DNA from: Straminergon stramineum
Taxonomy: Eukaryota; Streptophyta; Bryopsida; Hypnales; Calliergonaceae
Assembly: GCA_963920665.1 (NCBI GenBank)
Contig: OY987272.1
Coordinates: 15,133,001 to 15,197,000 of the forward strand
Length of the DNA: 64,000 nt
Direction: 5' to 3'
Below are positions 1-11,230 of the stretch, piece by piece. The position numbers and the translations under genes were made by a program. The notes below the pieces were generated by a model. The model was given only the letters and a program-made list of their open reading frames with translations, ran no database searches and was not told where the DNA came from. Positions within the stretch are counted from its first letter, which is position 1. Each line of letters starts with the position of its first letter.

Positions 1-1814
1 GATCAATTTGTGTAGTTGTAATATGTATGATAGTTGTGGATGTATATCTTGAAATCCTTGTAAACTAACAATATCTCATAGTTTGGCTATAAAATTCTTG
101 TATGAATTTACAATTAGAGTCTAGTTGATTGATAAGGTCGTGTAAAATAGAGTCAAATTGTATGAGTAAAGCTTGTAGATCAAATTGACAGAATATTAGG
201 TGCCAGATTAGGGGGATTGGGAGGAAATCAAGAATAATAGAATCTTAAAACAATGGTCAATTAGTTTTAGCCTAGGACCAGACAAGAGTAGTACCTTAGG
301 ATTTTAGATAAGTCGACTATCTCCACAGCTATAGGTCATTTAGTACGGCCTTAGGTCCAATTCATGTGGGCAAAGCCATAGACTTGGTACCAAGACTAAT
401 TGACCCAAAGATTAAGCCTAATTGACCTCAAAAAAGCTGGAGCTAAATGGTTGATGTGAAGATTTATCCCAATATCAGGAAAGAGTTAATTCTTCCTTAT
501 TAAGTTGATAGAAAATTAAGTTGAGATAAGAATATTATTTTTCCTTAGTATAATATAAAATGCAACTTGATATTATTAGATAAAAGTGATTGAAAAAAAG
601 ATCTCTTTACCCTAATAAAATTTGGATAATGATAAATATATTTATAAATTTAAGTGGCTAGAGTATGCATAAGACAAATTGACAATCCCAGACCAATTGA
701 CTTGAATATTTGACATGAGTCGCACACTAGACAAGACTATGATGTCATTCATAGAGTCTATAATATAGTATTGGGAATTGGACAGTGACCAATTGACATT
801 AGAAATATTTTCTTGGGTTTATTTCTTAAAAAAAACTACAAAAATACATAGATAAATATCCAAAATATGAAAACGAGTGACCTTAGTCACGCAAACGTTA
901 GACTTATTGACCTTTCTTTAGGAATTGATCCCTATACTATATTTCCCTGGATTTTGTTGAATAGATAAAATTTACATAACACTAGCCAACACTATTGAAT
1001 GACCTAAAAGTGCCCTAGTAGATGCTACAAGTCTATCAAAGGAACCATACCCAAAGTATATTTGTCAAAATGCACAACTGGCTTTTCATAAACAAACAAT
1101 TTACTTAGGCTATTAAGAGATCAGAAAGTTAAAGTGATGCATTTCATCAATAGAACTCAATGTTACAAAAATTGAAGTGTATCTTAGACTTACTTAAGAA
1201 TGTTGTATGATGCTCATCAGAATTAGATATTTTTGAGGTGTATAATGGATAGTTATTTTTGTATTTAGATTTGAAAACACATACTTATTGTGAATTGCTA
1301 GAGAATGTTTGGATTGCCATTTTTTGTTTGCTTGAGTTTGTCAACTCGGTCATCTAAGCCATTGGATACAGTTTAATCAAGAGTGTAGAGAAATTGTTGG
1401 AAGTAGAGAAGCTATGAAGACAAAAGAGAAGTTGTTGGAAGTTGATGCTCTTTAGGATCCTACTCCTTCTAGTAAGATGAACTTCTAAGGCTTACTTTTA
1501 CATTAAAAGAAATGTGAAGCATTGACGAAGGAAATGACATTTAGAATGTTAGGAACTTCAAAGTCATTAGAATATTTGAAACTATGCAATTTAACCTCTT
1601 ATTGAGTGTGATAGGTATTAGTGAGTACTTGCCATCATGAGAATATTTTATAGAATTTTAATGGCAACATCATCAATTCTAGGGTTTGCTCTGATGCCAC
1701 CCATGATCTTTATTGTGCCTCCAAAAAAATTTGCGAGTAATTCCTTCAATAGTATTGGTTGTATTATGATTCAAGAAATTTAAACATTACATTTGTTTCT
1801 AGAGTTCAATCTAG
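1..1814. other. AT-rich intergenic DNA
   Basis: No gene is recognisable. The heptamer AATTGAC recurs at least six times between about 180 and 800, often preceded by C or CC, which suggests remains of an old repeat. No open frame of useful length runs through it, and no terminal repeats were found. Confidence 0.5.
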
Positions 1815-1816
1815 TA

Positions 1817-2369
1817 CTCCCTCTGTCCCAAAATGATCTTCCAGATGCATGTATTAACATAGAAAGAACCAATTTGAGGGGTTGGAGGCAATTCTTAGAG
1901 AAACAGAAAGATACTCCAATCAAAATATCATTTCGAGCATGCATTGTTGGGATTATTCTCCCATAGTACCATTCATTATTAATGAAGTTACAAGGCAAGG
2001 CAAAAAAACATTGGTCAAAGGCTACATAGGATGAGAGTTCAATTAGTTCATGCCTTGGGCCACAAGCTCTAGCCCACAAACATGGGTATTGTTGTAGAAA
2101 AATTGACAATATGAGTATCCATCCTCATCCACAAAAATTGGGCAATCACATGGCTAATTGGCTACCAGTGCTCCTCAAAAATACTTAAAAAATCTCATTT
2201 TTGAGTATTTTAAAATTGCATTTTGGAAAGGGCTTAGGAACTCAAAGTTTTTGGATGATAAGAGTGCATCAAACTCTATTTAAATTTTTTTTTAAATTGG
2301 AAAAATATGATTTAATGCCTTAATCCAAAACATTTTGTCCAATAAGAAGATCATTTGGGGCAAATGGAG
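1817..2369. mobile_element. Stowaway-like element (Tc1/mariner class), long form
   Basis: The left end reads TA then CTCCCTCTGTCCCAAAATGA. The right end, read on the opposite strand, is TA then CTCCATTTGCCCCAAATGAT. The ends are therefore imperfect terminal inverted repeats, each beside a TA dinucleotide, as in plant Stowaway MITEs, whose ends typically begin CTCCCTCCGT. At about 553 bp it is longer than the usual under 300 bp, so it may carry extra sequence or be a deletion derivative of a larger mariner-like element. A 109-codon minus-strand frame lies inside but resembles no transposase. Confidence 0.7.
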
Positions 2370-2371
2370 TA

Positions 2372-3046
2372 CTTTATAGTGGAGATTGTATCATTACAAA
2401 AAAACTTTGACACCAATACCTCAACACAGAAGAAAAGTGGAATTGAAAGTGAAATAGATGTCTTTTTATGTCCAAAGTTCATTTCAATTGTACCTAATTA
2501 TAAAATATTCTATCATCATTGTACATTCACTATTGCATTCTTCCAACTTTCTATACATGTACATTTTTAATTATTCTTGTGACACTACTAAAAAAAATTG
2601 TAATGAATGTGCCTTGTATTAAATAGTCAAGGAAGCCTTTGTTGAAGCATATTCTAGGTTCAAACCTCCAATTGTTATAGTGGTGGACCTATAATTCCTT
2701 CCACTAAAGGAATGATTAAATATAAATTTGAACAAGCCTACATCTATGACCTCTTAGATTGGAGTGTTTATCATTAGCTATGTTAGAATTATTGCTACCT
2801 TTGCAATGTGCCATGAACATTTACAATTGTACTATAGAGTTGGCTTCTCCCTATAGATAAAGCATCTTCATGTATCCCCTCTCTTGGACTGTGTGTAGCA
2901 GTATAGGTGAGTGCTTCATTTAGATATGAAATATAAATGTAAGGTGGAAGTAATTCTACAAGTCTTGTGTAGTTTGTAAAACTCCATATGAAGCTATAAC
3001 ACCTTTTTTCCATGTAAGTGACCAAGGTTCTTCTCTCAAAGCTAGA
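2372..3046. other. AT-rich intergenic DNA
   Basis: Short open frames occur here (2355-2570 plus, 2795-3025 minus), but neither has a recognisable motif. Nothing else is supported. The stretch may include the eroded end of the transposon whose transposase relic starts just beyond it. Confidence 0.4.
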
Positions 3047-3049
3047 AAA

Positions 3050-4215
3050 AGAAGTAAGGGGCTTTCTTTTGATTTCTTTGCCCTCTTTGCTTTCAATTTC
3101 TCCATTGCAATACCATGATTTATCTTACATTGCAGAGATAGATGACTACAATAAGGTGCCTTCCAACCTTCATGTGGCTCCTTAGATTTTACAAGTTTTT
3201 GTAGTTTTTCTCTTACCTCTTCAATGGCTTTAGGAGTTCATTGTTCATTGAACTTTTCAGTGCAACCGTCTCTTCCCTTTTTGTTATCTTTGTTGCTTAC
3301 TTTGTAGCTTTTCTAATATCCTCTTCTACTTGTTCATTACAAGTGCCTCCCTTTTCTTCTCCTTTTGTTGTAGCACTTAAGCTTTTTTTTTCAATTTCTT
3401 CCATATTGTCAATGTAGTTTTTACTTGTGAGGGTGACAAACTTTACGTAGTCAACATTTGGTTTAGCCATTTCTCTCTCTTTTCTAATTTCTACTTGTGG
3501 TAGATGAAGAAACTCACTAAGTGGCTTTTAATTTGTTGGTGAAGCTTTTTCAGCTTCATTGTATTATAATTCTTCCAAGTTAGGTTCACCTCCAAATCTA
3601 CTTAGTAATATGTCCTTGATTCTTCTTTTGAAGATATATCTTCAGCTAAAATTTCTTGAACTTGAACTTCCACACTTTTAGTTTTGAATGCTTCACTTGG
3701 GCCCATTTTTAATTGTGATTTATCAAGATTGTAGGGTCATATGCCAATAGCTCGGAAATATAACCTTATATATTACTAGAGGTGCATGCTTTTTGTAGGG
3801 ATAATGATGCCTACTAAATTAGATCTTCTTTTCTCAGTTTCTATCCTCTATGATTCATTTTCCAGATGTCTCTATATACTTTAAAATCTATTTTTAAAGG
3901 TTTAAAAATAACAACATCTAAAGGTTGCAAAGCATGTGAAGTACAAGAGGGAGTGACAATAGATCTAAACCTACTAACTTTTCCTTTTTGCAAACCTCTG
4001 ATATCACATGAGAATTGTGACCATTAATAATCATCAAGTGCCGGTTTGTAGGTCTTATAACTTCCTTCTTTCATACAATGAAGATGAAATGGTCTATCCA
4101 CTTAGAGAATAGGTATGTTGTCATCCAAGCATTAGACTACATAGCCATGGTGGCACTTTCTTCACACATACATCACAAAGTTTAGAACCTATAAATTGTC
4201 AAAAATTATCATGTA
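3050..4215 (-). pseudogene. Decayed pogo-like transposase (DDE_1 domain)
   Basis: Reading the minus strand from about 4115 downwards gives NAWMTTYLFSKWIDHFIFIV, a stop, then KKEVIRPTNRHLMIINGHNSHV, and after a frameshift near 3890 SHALQPLDVVIFKPLK. This order (WM..LF..W, then a DGHxSH-type block, then a THxLQPLDV-type block) is the hallmark of the DDE_1 nuclease domain of pogo/Tigger-like Tc1/mariner transposases. The aspartate expected before GH is asparagine here, so a catalytic residue is lost. A more readable tail follows (about 3475-3300, opening MAKPNVDYVKF), interrupted by further stops to about 3050. The N-terminal DNA-binding part was not found. It is a dead gene fragment, and the domain assignment is fairly secure. 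Confidence 0.75.
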
Positions 4216-4731
4216 GTTATTATTGTTTTATGGGTGCCCATGTTAATTTATAATTTATCGCATCATTACGATGCACATAATTACTACAATGATTTGGCAC
4301 TACTTTGTATTTAGTATTAATTACATGGCTTCTACACATTAATCAAATGAATGAAAAAGACATAGATCATATATTTAAATTAGTTATCATTATTGTGTAT
4401 TTTATGTGCTTTTTAGTAACAAAAAATCCATGACAATAATGTTATTACTCTTTGTATTGTAATACCGCTTATTAAATGGTGCAATTCTTAAGATATAAAT
4501 TGAAATTGATTTGAGTGTATATTCATTGGGCGCTTTCATTTTATAAATTGAGTAAATATATTCATTGTTGTAGCTTCAAAATGAACTACAACAACAACAA
4601 ACATGACGACCAACTCAATGATTACTACAAACCATTAAACTTTAGCTTGAATTGAATCCATGAATAAGTCACCAAAAAACTTGATAACGTAGTGAAGGAT
4701 TCACTTCATTGGCTCTTGGTGAGAAAAGAGG
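4216..4731. other. AT-rich DNA upstream of transposase relic
   Basis: This is where the missing N-terminal half of the pogo-like transposase would lie. I could not read a helix-turn-helix domain in any frame. It is probably replaced or eroded. Confidence 0.35.
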
Positions 4732-5790
4732 GTGGAGAGGCCCTTTTTATACCAAAATCCATTGTCCGTCACAAATATTCAAAGGATATGGGATAACTTG
4801 AAGATGAGAGTTTGATCACTTGTAGCCAGAACATAGAAATTGTATTAAAAGTAGCAATTCAAATGTCATTTACACAAAGTAGAATAATTTTTTTCAAAAA
4901 ACTTTGAGCTAAGAAAAGTTATTAAATCAAGATAGCTTTCGTTTCCAAAAATCTATCCAAGATTTAAGGTAAATCAACCCATGACATGGCAACTCTCTAA
5001 TGTAGACACCTACAAAACCACCCATGATAGTCTTCCATCAATTCATGGTAGACTTTATCTAGAAAATGAAATTAGGACTTTATTAGGTAGGTTAATGGCC
5101 AAAATTAGTGCTTAGGGTGATGGTGTTATTACTAACTGCTTTAGGAACTTCCACCTTTCTAGTGTATATTCATTACAAGAACTAAATTTTTATTCCTTTA
5201 TGTCATGCCCATGTTAGAAAATATTGCAAATTTGCAGTCATGTTAGGAAATATTGTTACTGCTTTAGGGGGTTTGATGACCATGATGGGTACACTTTTTG
5301 ATGGTTTTGGAGTAGACTACAGACTGTTTTGGGCAAACTAGGTAATACATTTCAAAAATTCAAAAACAATTCATACTTTGTCAAAAAAGAAAAAATTTTA
5401 GTTGTTGTCTCCATTTTTCATGTTTGTCTTTATATGGTAAAAAATTCAAAATTTCCAAAAATGTGAACAACACAAACTAGTTATTTTGCCTATCATAGGT
5501 TGGTTTACCTTAGAGCCTCCAATCAAAAGTTATGGATAAAATTCATAGAGAATGTTTAAAATGTCCAAAAAATTGTCACTTCTAACCCGTCTTTGAAATT
5601 TGTTCATAATTTTTTATTGGAGACCCTATTACCCTAAATCTCAAATGGATTTTTGGAGATGAAAGATAGCTTGATTTAACAAATTTTTTAGTCCAAAGTG
5701 TTTTGAAAAAAATATTCTACTATGCCTAAATGAGGTCTAAATTTCTACTTTCAACGCAATTCATGCTTTTGAATTGACTCGGTACTAAAA
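4732..5790. repeat. Foldback repeat, copy 1
   Basis: The two flanks are related in inverted orientation. AACTTTGAGCTAAGAAAAG near 4902 is matched, on the opposite strand, by the stretch around 5680-5705, and the outer parts around 5730-5780 mirror 4850-4880. The flanks also match 59590-60095 in opposite orientation, including the phrase CAAAGGATATGGGATAA at about 4778. The interior (about 4980-5480) is not shared and may be a later insertion. No coding frame is seen. Confidence 0.55.
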
Positions 5791-6137
5791 AATGTGAAAG
5801 ATAAAAAAAAATGCAATATTCAGGCAATAAATATGCATGAACATGATATTTTGTGATTATTGTACAAACTTTATATGTCTTAAATAAACACTAATGCTAC
5901 AGGAAGTCAATCACCCATCACTAAACCACTAAAGTCATACATTTTCAGTTATGCATATTTATTGTGTAACATTAACACTTCAAACTCAAATATGAATGAC
6001 ATGCCTAACTTGCATTGTAATCAAGAATGTCAATATTATGTTGTAACAATGTTTCCAAATGAATGAATGTAACATGAAAATAGTGCCCTACAATAATCGT
6101 ACAATTACTATTGATAATTTTGTAATAGAGGAACTTT
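5791..6137. other. AT-rich intergenic DNA
   Basis: Nothing recognisable is seen. A CACTA-type MITE begins immediately downstream. Confidence 0.4.
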
Positions 6138-6140
6138 GTG

Positions 6141-6313
6141 TACTAGAAGAAAACCTTGTTGCTCTCAACAAAATCAACATGACGTTTTTGTTTTTTGTGA
6201 CCTAAAAACATCAATTTCAATGAAGAGTTTGCGTTGAAATTGGTGTTTTTACATTACAAAAAATAGAAACATCATGTAGATTTTGTTGAGAGCAACAAGG
6301 TTTTCTTCTAGTG
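6141..6313. mobile_element. CACTA-type MITE with GTG target duplication
   Basis: A 173-bp hairpin whose ends read TACTAGAAGAAAACCTTG and, on the other strand, CACTAGAAGAAAACCTTG. The arms continue for over 30 bp (GTTGCTCTCAACAAAATC). The 3-bp duplication GTG sits at 6138-6140 and 6314-6316. CACTAG ends with a 3-bp duplication are diagnostic of the CACTA superfamily. The left terminal C has become T. It is related to the copy at 49575-49760. There is no coding capacity. Confidence 0.8.
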
Positions 6314-6316
6314 GTG

Positions 6317-7010
6317 ATGATATCATCTAGGAAAGCATACACTTCTTCTTCCTTTGAGGTTAGCATTGATTTTGCCCTTCTTTCTCTTAATGTAGTGTTT
6401 TCATTCAAATGATCCCTCATAGATGTAGTTGTTATGTTGTAAAACTTTCTAACATTACTCGATTGGTGACCATTGTCTACTATTGCAATAGCCAAATATA
6501 GGATTTCTGATTTTCTCTTGATTATTGCCCATTTCTATTTTTGTGGGAATTCCTTGTACCCTTGTCTTTGTTATTCATGTCTTATAGGGGTTGTTATAGC
6601 TTTTGAAGAGGATGCAAACTTTTATCTAGGCATGGGCGTAATCTTGGCCTTGTAGATGATAGTTGCCTTTGGAAGTAGTCATATAAAGAACTAGACTCTA
6701 AAATGAGATTTGTAAGGCCATGTAGCAATTGACCTTGCTCATTGTGATTGTTACATGGTTGCCTTACAGTATTCTATTGCTAAGGCATTCTTGTTCCTCT
6801 TCTTCAACATGTTGACTACTTGTCCAAAGACTTCCCCTAAAATATTTTTGGCCATGTCCAAGGAACACCTATTGACACTTTAGTTGTTGCATTTGTTGTT
6901 GTTATTATGTGTACTGCTACTCTCTTTCATCACTTGGGAAATCTTCTATTATCTCGTATATCATTGCAAGTGTTTCAATCGTAGTTGGTCAAGCCCTCTA
7001 CCTTCTTGTG
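6317..7010. other. TTC-rich DNA, no gene seen
   Basis: Pyrimidine-rich on the plus strand. A 60-codon frame at 6473-6655 has no family features. It may be a decayed minus-strand coding sequence, but no motif could be read. Confidence 0.35.
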
Positions 7011-7220
7011 TAGGTAGAACCTCTCTTGTTGCATACTTTGTATAATTAGCATTATATGCAATAGAGAGGTTTGTGGGTGGGCCCAATTTCAAGGATTTTT
7101 TCTAGAAGGTAGTGTAGTTAGATTCCATGTTTATTAGTGGCCACTAATGCATCTCTACAAATGCATAAACCTCTTTTAGCGCATAGACTTGGCACTATGT
7201 ACTAAGAGAGGTTCTACCTA
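7011..7220. mobile_element. Small MITE with 17-bp perfect terminal repeats
   Basis: TAGGTAGAACCTCTCTT at 7011-7027 is exactly mirrored by AAGAGAGGTTCTACCTA at 7204-7220. If the outer TA is the duplicated target, the element proper starts GGTAGAACC, which fits a Tc1/mariner-type MITE. Related fragments (ACTAAGAGAGGTT, and TTATGCATTT beside GAGAGG) occur at about 10850-10880 and 11232. No open frame is present. Confidence 0.6.
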
Positions 7221-8445
7221 TAATATGAATTGTTTTGGCAACTCTTTAAATGACTTCAAACAAGATTTGTTTTCCACCTTGTCTCCATAATACCCTTCTC
7301 ACTTCATCATGTTTAGGTCCATCATCTTCATATCTACCACAACTAGTATGGTCTTCTTCCAATTCCTCCCTCTAATAATAAGAGTCATGTCATAATTCAC
7401 AAGTGGACTCTAAGACTTGTTCACTCTAATTAGGGTCCCAAAATTCACCATTTCCATCTTCCTTGTATTGGATTTTGCGTCTTCATTATATTAGCTACAT
7501 TCTACTTTTACATCCTTGTCCAAGAATACTTCTTCATCTAAAAGGGGCAATTTCCCCTTCCAACTCATATTGTATTTCTTTGACAATGACTAGAAAAAAA
7601 TAATTTAAAGCATGTTTTGCCTACAAGTCAAAATACAATCTCTTTCACAATTGCCAGTTTTAGCATATTGCACTCTCACAACTCCCTCTAAACACAATTA
7701 TATTCAACATGTACAATTTTGCCTAATTACCCTTCATGTTGGGCCAAAAGCTGCCTTTTCCATTTATTACTTTCATAAATAGATTAGCCTAAGCCATTAA
7801 GTCAGGAGGGTAGAATATTTAAGAAAATTCCCTCAAAATCTATCCAAATGCATCACTTCTGGTACATATTACTACCTACCTATGAACACTATATTGCATT
7901 TATTGCATTGTATTATGATTTTGTGGCATTGTAGAAGTGAGAGCTATAAATTTGATGTCGATGGAGCAAATCCAAATATCACTGAACTGGATGAATTACA
8001 GAATTGGGTTTTTCAATCCTACTATGGAATATACTTGAAGTTTTGAAAGTACAAGACAAAGTACAACATACTAATGTGCCACTCTACTTGAACATGGTTT
8101 CCTAATGTCTTTGGATGTCCAACTAACATTGGACTTTTTTAATTTTTTACAACAATTTGGTTATTTAACTCTTCAAGAGTTTGACAATTTCTCTTGTTCA
8201 TTTTTTATTTCTTTTCTTTTAAATAATTCTTTTCACCAATCCTAAACTACAAGTATAGCAACCATATTAGGTTAAAATCTTTGGTTAAGTGAATAGTAAG
8301 AAGCAAAATTAGATGCATCCTAAAATATCCATCCATGAGGGATGAAGACATTGTAGGTTGGTTGTTGAGTATAGTTTGTTTTCTTGACATAAATACCAAA
8401 TTAAAAAAAATTATATTTTTAAAGTGTCAAATATTGTTTTGGGAC
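7221..8445. other. AT-rich intergenic DNA
   Basis: No gene, terminal repeat or RNA was recognised. The minus strand of about 7230-7560 has runs of acidic-looking codons broken by stops, possibly an old coding remnant. Confidence 0.35.
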
Positions 8446-8449
8446 TTAA

Positions 8450-9298
8450 ACCCCTCAAGGTCTAAGAGAAATAATGTGTCTTCTTCAAATTTTCAATGGT
8501 AGATTCTCAATAGGGTGAAACAAATCTCAATATTTATAAAGTAGGATCTTATAGAGTAACAAGTTGTCATACTTGTTGCATTTTATGATTTTCAAATTTT
8601 TAATGTGAACTGTATTTTAAATTTTATTTTGGAAATATAGTGTAATAGAAAGAGGGAACAAACATAATTCTTTTCTAAGGAAAGGAATATTAGGGATGGA
8701 AAAAGGTCTAGAGATTTTTTTTTAAATTTGTAATTTTAGCAATTTTATAAAAATACAAGGTTCAATCCAGTGTGATTAAAAATACAAAATAATTAGAATG
8801 ATTCCAAAATTTTTGAAGATGTTTCAAACAATATGATAAATAATATAAATTGTTTAATTTCATAATTTTACTCAAATATTATTTTTATTTTTATTTTGGA
8901 AGATCCAATTTCCTTAGTTTTGACTTTCTACTTTTTTGTTTGAAAATGTATACAAATTTGAGAATTTTTTTTATTTCTCATTTTTTAAAATGAAAAAATA
9001 TTGCATTTGCATTAGATTCAAATACACTATTTTTTTCATGGGGTGGGGTGGGGGTAAAAAATATTATTATATCTTATAATTTTTCTTCCCCAAAAGTTGT
9101 GTTTATTGCCAATAAAGGTGATCATCCAAAATTGTTATAATCTAGAAATCTAGCAATCAATATTTTCCATGTATACTAGATAAAGTAGTTTTGCATAGTT
9201 AAAATTAAAAATTTCAAGCACATCCATGTGCCAAAATATAAAAGTGGGACAATTTGTGAAAAATCTCGATTGTCAAAAAGTTGTTGGGCCTTGAGGGG
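8450..9298. mobile_element. TTAA-flanked element, CCCCTCAAGG variant
   Basis: Left border TTAA at 8446-8449 followed by ACCCCTCAAGGTC. Right border GGCCTTGAGGGG followed by TTAA at 9299-9302. The element is 849 bp and very AT-rich, with no open frame of note. The terminal repeat resembles, but is distinct from, the CCCCTAAAGG ends of the copies in the second half of the window, so I class it as a divergent subfamily. An interior G-run cluster (GGGGTGGGGTGGGGG, about 9041-9055) is unusual. Confidence 0.6.
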
Positions 9299-9302
9299 TT
9301 AA

Positions 9303-9893
9303 TTAAATATTCAACACCCAAATGCCAACCTACTATCCAAGTATGGTAGTTGTTCTTGTTAGCTATTGATTAATAACTTGTTACTTAAAAGTTGATGTAT
9401 AAATAAGAGAAGGGTTAGCCATCAACTAGCCTCCTATGGATATGGTTGGTCCCTCTATTGGTTGTTGATGGATTTGAGGTGTGGGGTGCACTTGGGTGCA
9501 AAGTTGTACATTTGTTGATAGTTTATTATTGAAGGAAGCATTGATATGAAGATTTTTGTGTTTGTATTCTGATAAAGTTTTGGATTAAGGCAAAATTTTA
9601 GATCTAAGTTTTTAGACACTTGATCTACCATGATACTAATTTTTAGATCTAGATATATTATGGAGATATGAATCTTCAAAGTGGAGGTATTTGGAATCTA
9701 ACACAATCAAGAAGGGTGTATTTGGGAGCTTCAATCTTATTGTGTTTTTGTAATATGGCTAAGAAACTTGGAGAGAACTTTCTTAACTCATCTACTACTT
9801 TGTATTAAAAATTTGGAAATGGATATGGAATCCACAAATTATGCACAAAGTACAACCAATGTGTGGAGGTCATGACTTAACTAGCAAAAAATT
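9303..9893. other. AT-rich DNA with TATA-like box
   Basis: Contains GATGTATAAATAAGAG near 9393, which resembles a core promoter of an LTR retrotransposon. No LTR partner could be paired with it. A 74-codon minus frame at 9455-9679 has no features. Confidence 0.3.
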
Positions 9894-10260
9894 AGTAGTG
9901 GAAAAATGTCCACCAAAGTTGGAAAATATTTTAGATCAAGATGAAAATTGATTCATGAATGCTAGACTAATTTATCTACATTGTGGAAAAGTTTCAAGAC
10001 CTTTGGAATAAATTTCCATTATTTATGCTAGGTCAAAGCTAGCTATGGCAATTTCTAAATTATCTTGGGAAGGGTTAGAAAATCAATAGTAAAGAAATGT
10101 CCACTAGAGTTGCACAATATGATAAATTCAAGTGAAAATTGATATGTGAATATTTGACAAGATAATCTACAATATAGAAAAGTTTCAAGACATTTGAAAT
10201 GACTGTCCATCATTTATGCTAGGGTAAAGCTAGCTATGGTAGTTTCCAAGTTATAGTGGA
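9894..10260 (+). repeat. 191-bp near-tandem direct duplication
   Basis: Two copies, 9894-10069 and 10085-10260, are offset by exactly 191 bp. Shared blocks include AAATGTCCAC, GAAAATTGAT, GAAAAGTTTCAAGAC, ATTTATGCTAGG and AAAGCTAGCTATGG, in the same order. The copies have diverged by perhaps a fifth. Such internal duplications are common in retrotransposon LTRs, but this is only a suggestion. Confidence 0.65.
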
Positions 10261-10984
10261 AATTATAGAATATGGATTTGGGGAAAGGGAATTTGGGAAT
10301 AGGTTAATGATTATTTAGAGGTCTTTAGGGTAAAAGAAATATTACATGCATGCAAGGCATTTACACGACAAAGGCCCTATGCTATTCTGGACCTATTTAC
10401 ACAACTTTGTAACAACTGATTGTGTGATTTATAGAAGAGCTAACAACATTTTTAATCATCAAATTTTCTTTTGCAATTAGCTAGCAAATTGTCTTCACAA
10501 ATCATAATTTGTTTTTGCTTTGCACACTAAGAGACTTGTAATTGGCTCAAAGTGAGTGTAGTAAATTCTCATATGGGTGGAATAAACAATTGACGTACAT
10601 TGCAAATCTAATGCCAAAGTTGTTAAATTTTTTTATTTTTTTATTTCACATAAGATTATTCACCACTTATAGGAAGGCCTTAATTAAATTGAAGAGAACC
10701 TAGATACCTAAGATAGCATTTTCTTCCAATAGATGTGGTGGCCTAAATTCCTTTGGAACATCTTCTTGGATATTCAGATCTTCAACAATGTTTTGGGATC
10801 CTTAGAACTACAATAGAACCTACTTTAGTGCATTGTGTTGAGCCTTTGTACTAAGAGAGGTTTTATGCATTTAGAGAGGTGTAGTAATGTCCACCTTACT
10901 AATGCCAGCTCTAAAGTACGCTACTTTTCAGAAAAAGTGCTTGAAATTTGGCCCACCTACTATCTGCATACTTGATAGTCTATA

Positions 10985-11230
10985 CCTTAAGACAAGCTGT
11001 TTGTTTTGTTTTGTTTTGTTACGTTGAGATCTCTCGGACTGTGTGTCCCCCGGTTGTGTGCTTGGTACCGTCGGAAAGCCCTCGGCGAGGAGGGGTGCAC
11101 AGGCTTTGTTTCACGATGTTTGGATCTACGATGTGAAAGTTATTGAATTTCAAAGGTTTTTTGAATCAAAAAAATTAGAAAATACTTTTACTTTTCTTTT
11201 GACTGTGGCAACGGCACAGGGCACACTAGT
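10985..11230 (+). repeat. Dispersed repeat, copy 1 (partner at 25985)
   Basis: Shares with 25985-26220, in the same orientation, GGGTGCACAG, TATTGAATTTCAAAG, AAAAAATTAGAAAAT and GACTGTGGCAACGGCA, with matching spacing. Copy 1 is richer in CpG (GTCGGAAAGCCCTCGGCGAGG), where copy 2 has TpG/CpA or A/T, as expected if copy 2 has aged by methyl-cytosine decay. The nature of the repeat is unknown. Confidence 0.65.
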
